Below, in pieces: positions 1-11,460 of a DNA stretch of 64,000 nucleotides. The notes under the pieces were generated by a model that was not told the DNA's origin, did not search any database, and was given only the letters and a program-made list of their open reading frames with translations. Every line of letters starts with the position of its first letter. The first letter of the stretch is position 1. The translations under genes and the position numbers were made by a program. Location of the stretch: NCBI GenBank assembly GCA_024449915.1, contig JAMZAV010002210.1:25221-89220 (forward strand). The letters are read 5' to 3'. The DNA is from Sweltsa coloradensis. Its lineage: Eukaryota; Arthropoda; Insecta; Plecoptera; Chloroperlidae.

Positions 1-1237
1 AAAAAATATATTGAAATATACATATGTTATAGTTAAATATGTTGATTTTGCTGATTTTTTAGTTTTTGAACCAAAAGATCGACGTTAAAGTGAAATTTCT
101 TCTAACCAATGATATCACAGTGTTCACAAAAGAGCTGGTTACTATAATTAATACATCATTTATTAATTTTCAATAATAGTAATTACAATATATTTAACAC
201 AAATTACAATATAGCGTAAAGATGTCTAACTATGGTACAAAATATGATACCAACCTAAAAATTTAACAATCCTCAAGCTTTGGTAATGAGAAATTTGAAA
301 ATAACTGGCTCCAAGTTGAGTGTTAAATATTTAACTATTAATTGATTAATTAACATTAATTAGTTAATTTAGTCCTGAAATTTCAAAATGAAGAACAATT
401 TGTAGTGTTTGGTATCAATTGAAAGCAATTTTTATCAACATTCAGAAAAAAAATACATTGAAAAAATATATTGAAATATATATATGTTATAGTTAAATAT
501 GTTGATTTTGTGTTTTTTTAGTTTTTAACCCAAAAGATCAAATTTTAAGAAGAATTTCTTTAAACCAATGATATCACAGTGTTCACAAAAGAGCTGGTTA
601 CAATAATTAATACATCATTTTTCAATTTTCAATTTCTGTAATTACAATATATTTCACAGAAATTAACAAATTTTCTTAAATTGAAAAGTTACAGAAACCT
701 GTTGTGTGACGTAGAAAAATGTACCATTTGACTTGTTTATCTCAATCTTAAAGATTTTTTAATAAGAATTTCGAAAATCACTGGCTCCAGGCTGAGTCTT
801 GAGTATTCAACTTTAAATTGACGAATTCAATTAATTACTTAATTGTGTCCAAAAATTTCAAATTGAAGAAAAATTAGTCATGTTTGGTATCAAATGAAAG
901 CATTTGTCACCAACATTAAGACAAAAAATACATTGAAAAAATATATTGAAATATACATATGTTATAGTTAAATATGTTGATTTTGCTGATTTTTTAGTTT
1001 TTGAACCAAAAGATCGACGTTAAAGTAAAAATTCTTCCAACCAATGATATCACAGTGTTCACAAAAGAGCTGGTTACTATAATTAATACATCATTTATTA
1101 ATTTTCAATGATAGTAATTACAGTATATTTAACACAAATTACAATATAGCGTAAAGATGTCTAGCTATGGTACAAAATATGAGAAAGAAAGAAATTCGAA
1201 AATAACTGGCTCCAAGTTGAGTGTTTAATATTTAACT
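1..1237 (+). repeat. AT-rich interspersed repeat, tandem copies (family E), forward arm
   Basis: About two and a half copies of a roughly 470-bp unit lie head to tail, starting near 1, 461 and 936. Each carries the same landmarks in order: an AAAAAATATATTGAAATATA start, a run containing CAAAAGATC, then ATGATATCACAGTGTTCACA and GAGCTGGTTAC. The middle copy is a diverged subtype. No coding capacity is visible. The same unit follows in the opposite orientation from about 1238, so this is one arm of a large inverted array. The family is not recognised. Confidence 0.8.
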
Positions 1238-2027
1238 ATCATTGAAAATTAATAAATGATGTATTAATTATAGTAACCAGCTATTTTGTGAACACTGTGA
1301 TATCATTGGTTGGAAGAAATTTTTCTTTAACGTCGATCTTTTGGCTCAAAAACTAAAAAATCAGCAAAATCACAATATTTAACTATAACATATATATATT
1401 TCAATATATTTTTTCAATGTATTTTTTGTTTTAATGTTGGTGACAAATGGTTTCATTTGATACCAAACATGACTAATTTTTCTTCCCTTTGAAATTTTTG
1501 GACACAATTAAGTAATTAATTGAATTCGTCAATTTAAAGTTAAATACTCAAAACTCAGCCTGGAGCCAGTGATTTTCGAAATTCTTATTAAAAAATCTTT
1601 AAGATTGAGATAAACAAGTCAAATGGTACATTTTTCTACGTCACACAACAGGTTTCTGTAACTTTTCAATTTAAGAAAATTTGTTAATTTCTGTGAAATA
1701 TATTGTAATAACAGAAATTGGAAATTGAAAAATGATGTATTAATTATTGTAACCAGCTCTTTTGTGAACACTGTGATATCATTGGTTTAAAGAAATTTTA
1801 CTTTAAAGTTGATCTTTTGGTTCAAAAACTAAAAAATCACAAAATCAACATATTTAACTATAACATGTATATATTTCAATATATTTTTTCAATGTATTTA
1901 TTTTCTTAATGTTGGTATAAAATGCTTTCAATTGATACCAAACACCACAAATTTTTCTTCATTTTGAAATTTCAGGACTAAATTAACTAATTAATGTTAA
2001 TTAATCAATTAATAGTTAAATATATAG
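1238..2027 (-). repeat. Family E repeat, inverted arm (part 1)
   Basis: The landmarks of the 1-1237 repeat reappear in reverse complement, for example TGTGAACACTGTGATATCAT near 1285 and 1765. The diverged subtype (1426-1900) mirrors the subtype at 461-935. The arm is broken near 2027 by a 1.3-kb insertion and resumes at about 3346. Confidence 0.8.
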
Positions 2028-3345
2028 AGTAGGAATCACACAACTTTGAATGACCTTTTGACACTGTTCGGCAGCCATTTTTCATGTGAACCACTAGAAC
2101 AAAATTGGAGGTCTAATTGATAATGCACTTTCAAAAAAATTAACGAATTATACACGGTGCATTATTAAATAAAAATACTAAATTATTGTTCACAAGATTA
2201 ATTTATTGTAATCTGGACGATCAAATTCATTGAAAGTAATAAATAACAAACAATTGTCAAGTCATTATTCGTTTTCACAGTTGACAACAATGGTTTTATT
2301 TTATTGACCAATGAGCAATCTTCCCAATACCACTTTCATACAATCAGCTAAAATATTACTAAAAGCCTGTCGTCTGCACAGCACAGATAGGCCATGGATA
2401 GGCCCTAGCCTACGTCGTCTGCTTTAATCTTGTTCCTGACTTATTTCTTTACTTGGTTGCTCTTCTGAGTTCTGGGCTTGACTAATTATTAATTAATAAT
2501 ATTTTAATGTTATGTAGGCCTAGCCTAAGTATTGATTAAATGAGTAGGTCTATCAATTGTCTTATGTTGAAGTAAAGTAGGTCTTTGCCACTAAGCCATG
2601 CACTAATAGGGCCCGCGGGAAAAAAATCAGTCTAGTTAGCCAACCAATTAGGTAGGGCCTAGGTACCTAAACAGTAAATACGTACAAGACAACGGTTATA
2701 GACCTAAGGCTTTTAGAAAAAATACTTTTTAATATTCTTTTTGGGGAGTAGGGCTATAAATACTAGGCCTAGGCCAGGCTACACTACCTGGGTTGGGCCA
2801 ATGCTAGGCTACGCGTAGCCCTAGGCTAGGCCTAGTTTCCCCAAATTGAACACATATCACAAGAATTTCCCTGTTTTATCAATGTAGGACTAGATCTAGC
2901 TAGCCTAGGCTGCATATTGAAGCTAGGCCTAGGCTTTTGCCCCCCCCCCCCAACCACCAAAGAGAAATTGCATAGGCTAGGCCTGGCCCTAGGCTAGGCT
3001 AGAACGAAGTGTTTAATAGTATCCTTGCCCTAGGACCTAGTTCAATTTTTATGCAAATAGAATTGTGTTGATTAAAATAAAATAACAATAATATAAGACA
3101 AAGAATTTTAATATCCAAAACAACTCGGTGACAAAACATAACACGCAATGACAGTATCCTAATGAAACATAACCTTCAACGTTTGGAATGGTCTGTTGAC
3201 ATACACCTAGTTCGTCACCTCGCCACACGCACGCAGCGCACGGAGTAGAAAAATGACGCTAGCAATTTAATTTTTCCTGTGTTGGTTATGCCGATTTAAA
3301 CAAATGCAACTTTGAAGGTCGTTCAATCTAGGCTGAATCCTACTC
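2028..3345. mobile_element. 1.3-kb insertion with short inverted ends, AGGCCTA-rich
   Basis: This segment interrupts the family E inverted arm. Its ends read AGAGTAGGA on the left and TCCTACTCT on the right, a 9-bp inverted repeat followed by looser similarity. Flanking family E sequence aligns across it with little or no gap, so it looks like a DNA-transposon-type insertion. A target duplication could not be fixed. The interior (about 2390-3010) is very rich in TAGGCCTA/CTAGGCC words and has a C-run at 2941. No transposase ORF is seen. Confidence 0.55.
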
Positions 3346-3965
3346 TAACACTAACTTGGAGCCAGTTATTTTCGAATTTCTCATTACCAAACCTTTAAGA
3401 TTGCTAAATTTTTAGGTTGGTATCATATTTTGTACCATAGTTATACATCTTTACGCTATATTGTAATTTGTGTTAAATATATTGTAATTACTATTATTGA
3501 AAATTAATAAATGATGTATTAATTATAGTAACCAGCTCTTTTGTGAACACTGTGATATCATTGGTTAGAAGAAATTTCACTTTAACGTCGATCTTTTGGT
3601 TCAAAAACTAAAAAATCAGCAAAATCAACATATTTAACTATAACACATGTATATTTCAATATATTTTTTCAATGTATTTTTTTTATTTATGTTGGTGAAA
3701 AATGCTTTTAAATAATACCAAACATGACTAATTTATTGACACTTTGAAATTCTTGTCACATAATTAACTAATTAATGTTAATTAGTCAATTTATAGTTAA
3801 ATAATTAGACCCCATCGTGGAGCCAGTTATTTTCGAATTTCTTATTACAAAATCTATATAATTGCAAATTTTTACGCTGGTATCACATTTTGCACTATAG
3901 TTAGACATCTTTACTCCACTATAATACACTTCACAACATATTACAGCAATTTTGTAAAGGTTTAT
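3346..3965 (-). repeat. Family E repeat, inverted arm (part 2)
   Basis: This continues the inverted arm after the insertion: GTTGGTATCATATTTTGTAC near 3417 and TGTGAACACTGTGATATCAT near 3541 are reverse complements of forward-arm sequence. A further partial copy (about 3690-3965) ends just before a tRNA-like sequence. No gene is seen. Confidence 0.75.
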
Positions 3966-3967
3966 CT

Positions 3968-4040
3968 GCCCCGATAGCTCAGTTGGTGGAGCATCAGTAC
4001 GTAAAGCCGGAGATTCTGGGTTTGATCCCCAGTTGGGGCA
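3968..4040 (+). repeat. tRNA-like sequence / short tRNA-derived SINE head
   Basis: This 73-nt stretch has a pairable acceptor stem (GCCCCGA with TTGGGGC), an A-box-like TAGCTCAGTTGGTGGAGC and a B-box-like GGTTTGATCCCC. The anticodon arm pairs poorly and lacks the almost universal T at loop position 33, so a working tRNA is unlikely. The same head plus the tail GGGCAAACTTTTA.GACAATTGC occurs on the minus strand at 63499-63571. Two copies with a shared tail point to a retroposon. Confidence 0.65.
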
Positions 4041-4915
4041 AACTTTTATGACAATTGCTATCATTTATTAATAAAAATAACAAGGAAACAATTTTTCTAG
4101 CGTTTTGATAAAATTTCACCTGGGATATCTTTGTCAAAGTTCATAAAACAATTCGAAATTAAATCTTAATAAAAAGTAGAATGAGCACAAGAAATAGAAT
4201 AAAATTTAAAAAAAGCAATGCTAAAAATTTATCTTTGGGTATCTTTAGGGATGTGATTTGGGAAATTTCCATCTTAAATATTAACATAAACATGTTTTTC
4301 TAATTATTGTTTTGTCAATAACAACTAAGACATATGTTCTAAGATAATAACATTGCTAGTTGACTGGTAGTGCTGAAAAAATCTCAATTTCCAAGCGTCG
4401 GCTGTTGTCACTTGTCAGTACTTGGGCCATGCATAGTTTGCCATTCTATAACGCATAAGCGGCCGCCAAATGCATGAAATGAATAAATTGCATTCTTTTT
4501 ATGAAATATAATATATATGGAGGACATAAAAGAAAATGTATTTTTTTTAACCTACATCACTGGGTATTGTACATAGCAAGGATACACATTACATAACAGA
4601 ATATATGGGAAGTAGGTAGTGGGTACTTATATAAGCAACATAAAACATGATTTTGTGACGTCACCATTGCACCTACCAAAACTATGGTAAGACAAAAATT
4701 TTGTAGGGAATTTGATGGTGAATATTGGCGCCATTGTAACTTTTTGTCTCATTTCATTGAGTTATACGAAAACAAATTGGCGGCCGAATTTCCAGTCTGA
4801 TCGTAATCGTAGGAGAGTTTTTGCATGTCTCAGCAAAAATACAGCTTTGCAGTTTTCTCCTCTAAACGCCAATGTAAGTTCTTGTTTGACAGGATTAAAC
4901 GTGATGTATGAAAAT
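4041..4915. other. Unassigned AT-rich stretch
   Basis: No gene or clear repeat border was recognised. Short open frames here have no recognisable protein features. Confidence 0.5.
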
Positions 4916-5475
4916 TGAAAACTAATTTTTGAGGCACATTTATAAACTGTGAAAAATTAAAAAATGCACAAACTAGGAAAAAACTACAAAGATGAAACAA
5001 ATTGCATTGTGTCAAAAAATAAATCACAAATATTAATAACTTAGCCAAAGTCGTCAAAAATCGGACTACGAAATGGCGTCCTAATCCAACACTTTTACAG
5101 TTTTAAGTCTTGAAGTACAAAAATTGTGTACCTTTCCTAAATTATTTCTGATGAAATTTCCTTTAAAATACGACCGGAAGTAGTTGTAAATATAAGGTGA
5201 AAAATGCACAAGCCAGGGAAAAATATTACAAAGATGAAACAAATTGCACTGTGTAAACAAATAAATCACAAATAGCCTAGCAAAAATCGGATTATAAGAC
5301 ACACACAATTTTTACAAAATGGCACCTTAATTCTACACTTTACAGATAATTTCTTAAATACTGACTTTCCCTTCATAGATACAAAAATTGTGTTACTCTC
5401 CTTTACTATTCCTGATCCGTATAATAAGACCAAATATGGTCGGAAGTAGTAGTAAATATTGACGTAAGAATCAAT
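4916..5475 (+). repeat. Family C repeat, forward copies
   Basis: Two or more copies of a unit containing AAAAATGCACAA, GGAAAAA, AAGATGAAACAAATTGCA and ATAAATCACAAAT occur here (about 4950-5090 and 5150-5310, with a partial to 5475). The reverse complement is found at 7340-7770, and another reverse-orientation copy at 26680-26935. No coding capacity is seen. Together with 7340-7770 it brackets the family B elements of this block. Confidence 0.65.
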
Positions 5476-5514
5476 TTAAATAGACGATTTTCAAAATCAC
5501 CATATCGTGCGCGC

Positions 5515-5668
5515 AAAGCATTATGGGAGAAAGGGATTTACACGCTAAATGCCATAAGCTCGGGTGTGTGGAGAACTGCGTTTACAACAATGGCGGTGCA
5601 GTCAGCCACAAACCCAATCATATGGCATTTAGCATGTAAATGCACCTTTCTCCCATAATGCTTTGCAA
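5515..5668. repeat. Short foldback element (about 150 bp)
   Basis: A near-perfect inverted repeat: GCAAAGCATTATGGGAGAAA on the left pairs with TTTCTCCCATAATGCTTTGC on the right. The pairing continues inward through ACGCTAAATGCCATA and TATGGCATTTAGCATGT. The size and structure fit a MITE or foldback element. No target duplication was assigned. Confidence 0.7.
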
Positions 5669-5736
5669 CGGATCGCGCATGCGCAGTTAATTCTGAAAAT
5701 GGTCTTTACGTGTTTTACTGTATGTTCAGGTATAAT

Positions 5737-6172
5737 TGGATGAGCGAAGCGAAGATTCCATTTCACTACACTGGAGATTTTTTTTTGAATTTTTGTGTCT
5801 GTTAACACGATTCCGGCTAAACCGACACTCCAATTGTGATTAAATTTCCTGGAGACCTTTGAAATCTCTAAACTTGGAACTGCCACGTGCGAAAAGTCGA
5901 TCGAAAAATTATTTCTCATCGAAATTGCAATTTTTTCGATTAAAAAAAAAATCTTGGACTTATAAGATAACACCTACATTCTTGATTCGATCGTAATGAA
6001 TTTTTCACAGAACTTTAATTTTATGAATTTATATATTCGTGTGAAATTTGAGCGCAATCGAAAAATTATTTCTTATGAAAATCGCAGTTTGACGCTTTTT
6101 TTCGTTTAAAAAAAAACATACGCACATTTAACAGCGCGCCTGAAAAAGCGTTTGCGAAGCTTCCGAGTAACA
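5737..6172 (+). repeat. Family B dispersed element, copy 1
   Basis: Starts TTGGATGAGCG(A)AGCGAAGATTCC and includes the family core (GATTCCGGCTAAACCGA, then the AAATCTCTGAAC block and the GCGCAATCGAAAAATTATTT block). It ends with CGCGCCTGAAAAAGCGTTTG and CTTCC(G)AGTA. Five fuller copies with the same ends lie elsewhere in the window. It looks non-coding. A rolling-circle (Helitron/Helentron-like) origin is suggested by the CTAGT-type 3' end after a small hairpin, but is not proven. Confidence 0.65.
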
Positions 6173-6423
6173 AAAATTCTTGCATACCTAAGTGTTCCAA
6201 GTCGTGTATTTATATCATTTATTATCAGATGAATTTGATATGCTTCAAATATTTCGTAACATTGTCACTAATGTTTGCAAAGTTATACAAAAAAGTAATT
6301 CCATTTAAATTGATTCTTACGTCAATATTTGCTACTACTTACGGTTGTATTGGTCTTGTTTGAAACGAAATTTTATCAGGAATAATAAACACAATTTTTA
6401 TATCTTTGAAGGGAAAGTCAATA

Positions 6424-7341
6424 TTTGGATGAGCGTAGCGAGCGAAGCGAAGATTCCACTTCACTACACTGGAGAAAAAAATCCGGAATGTTTTTTTTCT
6501 TCTTCTTTGCTGTCTGTTAGCACGATTCCGGCTAAACCGATACTCCGATTGCAATTAAATTTTATGGATGCCTTCGAAATCTCTGAACCAAGAACTGCCA
6601 CGTTTTTGAGCGCAATCGAAAAATTATTTCTCATGAAAATCGCAATTTTACGATTTTTTTTATTTTTAAAAAAATTCTTCGACTTTCTTTCCGTGGTTCG
6701 ATTCCCGGTTGGGGCGGACTTTTTTAATTTCTGAATTATAGTAAATAATAGTAAATAATTATAACACCTACATGCTTTTTCCGAATGTAATGATTTTTTT
6801 TCACAGAACCTTAATTTTATGAATTTATATATTCGTGTGAAATTCGAGCGCAATCAAAAAATTATTTCTCATGAAAATTGCAATTTTAGGATTTTTTTGA
6901 TTTTTTAAACTTTCTTCGACGAATAACACCTACATGCTTTATCCGATTGTATAATTTTTTCACAGAACCTCAATTTTATGAATTTATATATTCGTGTGAA
7001 ATTTGAGCGCAATCGAAATTTTTTTTTCATGAAAATCACAATTTTACGATTTTTTTAAACATTCTTTGCGTGTGAAATTTGAGCGCAATCAAAAAATCAT
7101 TTTTCATGAAAATCGCAATTTTACGTTTCTTCGACTTGTAACACCTACATGCTTTATCCGATTGTAACGATTTTTATACAGAACCTTAATTGTATAAATT
7201 AATATATTGGTGTGAAATTTGAGCGCAATCGAAAAATAATTTCTCATGAAAATCGCAATTTTACGCTTTTTTCGTTTAAAAAAAATTACGCTCATCGAAC
7301 AACGCGCCTGAAAAAGCGTTACGGTTTGCGAAGCTTCCTTT
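6424..7341 (+). repeat. Family B dispersed element, copy 2 (internally expanded)
   Basis: Same start and core as copy 1. The interior repeats a block with ACACCTACATGCTTT, CACAGAACCT.AATTTTATGAA and GTGTGAAATTTGAGCGCAATC several times. Near 6690 there is a tRNA-B-box-like GGTTCGATTCCCGG. It ends with AACGCGCCTGAAAAAGCG and GCTTCC. Open frames inside are short and look incidental. Confidence 0.65.
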
Positions 7342-7770
7342 AAAAATATCTGTAAAGTGTAGAATTAGACGCCATTTTGTAAAAATGGTGTCTTTCTCAT
7401 AATCCGATTTTTTGCGACTTTGCCTAGGTTATTTTGTGATTTATTTCTTAACACAATGGAATTTGTTTCATCTTTGTACTATTTTTCCCCATTTACCATT
7501 TTTACCGTATATAAATTTGTATAATGTTCTTACGTCAATATTTATAACTTATTCCGGTCGTCACTTCCGGTTGTATTTTGTTTTATTTTAATGGAACTTT
7601 CATCAGAAATAATAAAGGTTGCTTCCATGAAGGGAGAGTCCTTATTTCAAAACTTGGCTGACAAAGCGCCTTTCCTCTCGTCCGATTTTCGCCGACTGTG
7701 GCTAAGTTATTTGTGATTTATTTTTTGACACGTTGCAATTTGTTTCATCTTCGTACTATTTTTTTCTGGG
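7342..7770 (-). repeat. Family C repeat, inverted copies
   Basis: Reverse-complement versions of the 4916-5475 unit: TTTGTGATTTATTT, TTGTTTCATCTTTGTAC and ATTTTTCCC occur twice. With the forward copies they form the outer arms of a composite inverted block of about 2.9 kb around family B copies. Confidence 0.65.
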
Positions 7771-7856
7771 TCAAACTATATAGGGGCCTATATATATATA
7801 TATATTATTAACAATGTACAAAAACAGACCATGAATTTAGACAGTTTTAAATTGGT

Positions 7857-7930
7857 GGCTGCATAGCTCAGTTGGTAAGAGAAGAGCATAGCCCGGACAG
7901 CTAAGGTCCCGGGTTCAAACCCCGGTGTAG
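7857..7930 (+). repeat. tRNA-derived SINE head (family G), copy 1
   Basis: GGCTGCATAGCTCAGTTGGT followed by CCCGGGTTCAAACCCCGGTG, with an internal duplication AAGAGAAGAGC in the D-arm region. Downstream sequence (CCTTGGCTTTATAG and the GACTATGACGCTGTTATGTC word) is shared with other family members at 8.4, 35.7, 35.9 and 36.4 kb. Read as a retroposon rather than a tRNA gene. Confidence 0.65.
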
Positions 7931-8358
7931 TGTAGTGTGTAGGTTAAACAAATATATGTATATTTGTTTTACCTTGGCTTTATAGTTGGCGACTATGACG
8001 CTGTTATGTCAGTATTTTAAACAGAAATTAAAAAAGTGACTACACCGGGGAAACTGCATTGCAGTGACTTTCTTTGAGTTGTTTTAATTCACTATGTGCA
8101 GTGATTTCTGTTATTTATATTAATGTTGTTGTATTTTGTTTTCCCAGTTTTGTTCTGTATTTATCTATGTAATGTAGTTTTCGTTTTTTTTTTTATATAT
8201 TTTAAGTTGTATTGGCCCTGAAGAAGATGGATGAAATTTCATCGAAACGTTGGCCTAATATAAATAAACGTGGCATTATAACCGAAAAACCTAGTTCATT
8301 AACAATGTTAATTTCAATGTACAAAACAGATCAAGAATTAGACAATTTTTAAATTAGT

Positions 8359-8430
8359 GGCTGCATAGCTCTGTTGGTAAGAGCATTGCCCGGACAGCTA
8401 AGGTCCCGGGTTCAAACCCCGGTGTAGTCA
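8359..8430 (+). repeat. tRNA-derived SINE head (family G), copy 2
   Basis: A 72-nt cloverleaf-like sequence. GGCTGCA pairs with TGTAGTC as the acceptor, GCTC..GAGC forms the D stem and CCGGG..CCCGG the T stem. The anticodon arm folds only as TAGC-type pairs around CCGGACA, with C at position 33, so decoding is unlikely. A- and B-box-like words are intact. It is flanked by the family's AACATAACAGCGTCATAGTC tail. Confidence 0.65.
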
Positions 8431-8439
8431 CTTTTTTAA

Positions 8440-9245
8440 TTTCTGTCTAAAGTACTAACATAACAGCGTCATAGTCGCCTTTACTATAAATGCCAAGGTT
8501 ACACACATATATATATGTGGCTACTTGATTGTGTGAGGTAAACATGATCTCTAAGTCAAATTAGTAGGGCTGTGTGGTAGAGATTTTGATTATTGGGTCG
8601 GGTTTGGGTTTGGGTGGACTGCTTCGGGTTTTTTGGGTCGGGCCGGAAATACAGCCAATACTTAAAATGAATAATATCGACAAAATGTTAAAAAGTAAAA
8701 TTTGTCCACAAAAATATTTAAATTACTGTATATTACTATGGAATTCCAATCATAATTTCATGGAGTTGTGTCAAATCTATCTCCTCCTCCAGCAAACAGT
8801 AATGTGGATGTGATCTTGTGTCCGAGCACACGAGACATGTTTAGTCTGGACCGGCACCTCCACCAAGAAATTAGGTTTATTCTAGAGTCTAGAATCTAGT
8901 AGGTTTATTTTATCGGTCTAGAATCTAGACCGGTCAGTCCACCTGTTATTTTAACGTTTTACCCGAAAATCGGGTATTAATTTGAAAATCAAAACGGCCT
9001 CCATGCAAATACTCGAACACACACACTCAATTTCGGGTACACCCACACCACTTAACAAAAGTATTTTGTTCGCACATGTACATGAATCGATGCTCTGCCC
9101 GCGATATGCATAAATCTGACAGCTAGAGGCTCGCTTTCGGCTGGATCTGTTTGGCTGTTTCATGTAATCTTTTCCCGTCTTTGTTCTTAAATTTTGTTTT
9201 CTACTTTTATAAAGCATATGTGAAAGAAACCCTGGTAGTCAAATA
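8440..9245. other. Unassigned intergenic stretch
   Basis: Contains the end of the family G tail, a GGGTTTGGGTTTGGGT-like run near 8595, and TCTAGAATCTAG repeats near 8880-8930. No supported gene. Confidence 0.45.
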
Positions 9246-9500
9246 TATAAATGGATAAGCGAAGCGAAGACTTCAATTTCACTGACCCCCCCCAAAAAAA
9301 TTAGCTCTTTTTTTGTCTGTTTGTTCGCGCTCTATCGGGCAAACGGCATAATTATGCGATCTTGATGAAAATTGGAGAGGACCTTCGAAATCTCTGAACT
9401 TAGACATGCCACGTTTTTGGGTACAATCGAAGAAATATTTCTCATGAATATCGTACTTTTACGATTCTTTTCGATTTTTAATACGATATTTTCGTGATAC
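9246..9500 (+). repeat. Family B-related element, partial
   Basis: Begins ATGGATAAGCGAAGCGAAGA and keeps the conserved order of the family B core (CTATCGGGCAAACGGCAT, GATGAAAATT, AAATCTCTGAAC, CATGCCACGTTTTTGG). It is diverged from the other copies and lacks the usual 3' end. Confidence 0.5.
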
Positions 9501-9504
9501 TTTG

Positions 9505-9595
9505 GCTGATTCTGACCAAACGGGTGGGGCTACAACGTTTAAATTTCTCATGGACATTAAGGTAATGGTGATGCAAGTGATGCTAGGTCCCCTGT
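9505..9595 (+). repeat. Family D repeat fragment
   Basis: Contains TTCTGACCAAACGGGTGGGG and CATGGACATTAAGGTAATGG. Related copies occur at about 13060-13330 and 40150-40400, so this is a dispersed repeat. A tetranucleotide GTCT run follows near 9626. Confidence 0.5.
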
Positions 9596-9729
9596 ATCTA
9601 TCTACGTATATAAAAACGAATGTATGTCTGTCTGTCTGTCTGTCTATAGTCCATTTTATGATCAACTGAGAGTAGATGTTTTGGCGTTGCTTCCAAATGC
9701 AGAACAGTTTGGTTAGCCCCAACTTTCTT

Positions 9730-10690
9730 TGTGTCGTCTTAATAGGGGTTGCAGCTAGTTCGAGTCCTTGTGTTATTGTTGTCTGTTCGCTGATCCCTTC
9801 CTTCCTTCAATGGCCATGTTGTAAACTACCTTTTCTATCATAAAGTTTATTGAGGTCTGACAACGATTTTACCCTTCCCAACTCAGAGCCACATCCACAA
9901 CTAATAAAATATTTAAATTAAAATTAAAAAGAATTAAATTCATATTCATATCATACCATATTCTACAACAAGTGGAACACATTTACGTATAAAAAAAAGA
10001 TATCACTACCGCCGCTACGAAACAACCCGAAAAAAAGGAAGAAAGAAAGAAAAAAAAATTACATTATTTACGTATATTTGACACCAAAGCACGTGCGTTC
10101 GAATCCCGCGTAAAATACCTTTTTATTTCGTAATTGACTCAATAATGACATATTTTATTATTTATAACTGATGTTTATCAGTAAAAGACGGAATTCACAA
10201 ACAGATACCAACAATCTTATGGTTATATTATCAAAAAACTTTTGACACGGTAACATTGGTTATAATTTGCATTGAATGTGTGAGTGTGTGTGGGGTGGGG
10301 GGGGGGAGGTATCTTGGGAGAAACGTGGTCAAAACATGATAGATAGCGAACAAAATGTTTTGTCACCATCTTGTTGAATTTGGACGGTTCCTTTTCTATT
10401 GTGGAAAATAGTAACCAGCAACATATTATTGTTTTTATACGAAATCGAAAGAAGTAAAAAGAAAACACAGCCTGTACCGGGATTTAAACCCGGAACAATC
10501 GGCATAGGAAACATGAATAAACCAACGTAACAAACCCGTCACAATACTGAGATTGACCCGTATTCATGACCGCCCTTTATCCGCCGATGCGCCTATATTT
10601 GCTTCGTTATTGTCTTCCTCTTGTGCATGTTATATTTCCATTATCAATTAAGCAAGTTACTATAAACTGGAAGCATAGACGATAAAAGTT
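9730..10690. other. Unassigned stretch with tRNA-like fragments
   Basis: Near 9995 it carries the word CGCTACGAAACAACCCGA that forms the arms of the foldback at 42795. Near 10105 there is a B-box-like GTTCGAATCC. At about 10475-10530 a minus-strand tRNA-like stretch contains GGGTTTAAATCCCGG. A G-run lies at 10286-10308. No gene is supported. Confidence 0.4.
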
Positions 10691-10695
10691 CTTTA

Positions 10696-11460
10696 TTGGA
10701 TGAGCGTAGCGAGCGAAGCGAAGATTCCATTCTACTACACTGGAGAAAAAAATCCGGAATGTTTTTTTTTTTTTTCTTTTTGTATTTTTGTCTGTTTGTC
10801 CACACGATTCCGGCTAAACCGATACTCCGATTGCGATGAAATTTCATGGAGGCCTTCGAAATCTCTGAACTTAGAACTGCCACGTTTTTGAGCGCAATCG
10901 GAAAATTTTTTCTCATGAAAATCGCAATTTTACGATTTTTTTCGATTTAAAAAAAATTTCTTCGACTTATAACACCTACATGCCTTATCCGATTTTAATG
11001 ATTTTTGCACAGAACCTTTATTTTCTGAATTAAGATATTCTTGTGAAATTTGAGCGCAATTGAAAAAATATTTATCATAAAAATCGAAATTTTACGGGTT
11101 TTTTCTTTTTTTAAACAATTCTTTGACTTATAACACCTACTTGCTTTATCCGATTGAAATGATTTTTTCGCAGAACCTTAATTTTATGAATTAATATATT
11201 ATTGTTAAATTTGAGCGCCATCGAGAAATTATTTCTTATAAAAATTTCAATTTTACGATTTTTTAAAAACAATTACGATTAATTTAAAAAAATTAAAAAA
11301 ATAAAGTTAATTTTTTATTTTATTTTATTTAATTTAAAAAAAAAATCAATTTAATAATGATTTTTCCACAGAACAACAGAAAATTCGCATAACACATGGC
11401 AGGTCAATGCACCAATTACGCTCATCCAATAACGCGGCGGGACTTAAGCGTTTTCCTAGT
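10696..11460 (+). repeat. Family B dispersed element, copy 3
   Basis: Full-length-looking copy. It starts TTGGATGAGCGTAGCGAGCG, has the core near 10800-10900, two internal ACACCTAC blocks, and ends ATTACGCTCATCCAATAACG, then GGGACTTAAGCGTTTTCCTAGT. The start word TGGATGAGCG and the near-end word CGCTCATCCA are inverted copies of each other. No protein is encoded. Confidence 0.7.

Noticed and set aside
6345..6853. Frames of 129 residues on both strands
   Set aside because: They lie within family B repeats, recur as similar fragments in each copy and show no conserved full-length protein.
8359..8430. Functional tRNA gene
   Set aside because: The anticodon arm lacks T33 and a proper stem, and at least four relatives share the same flanks, so a SINE is more likely.
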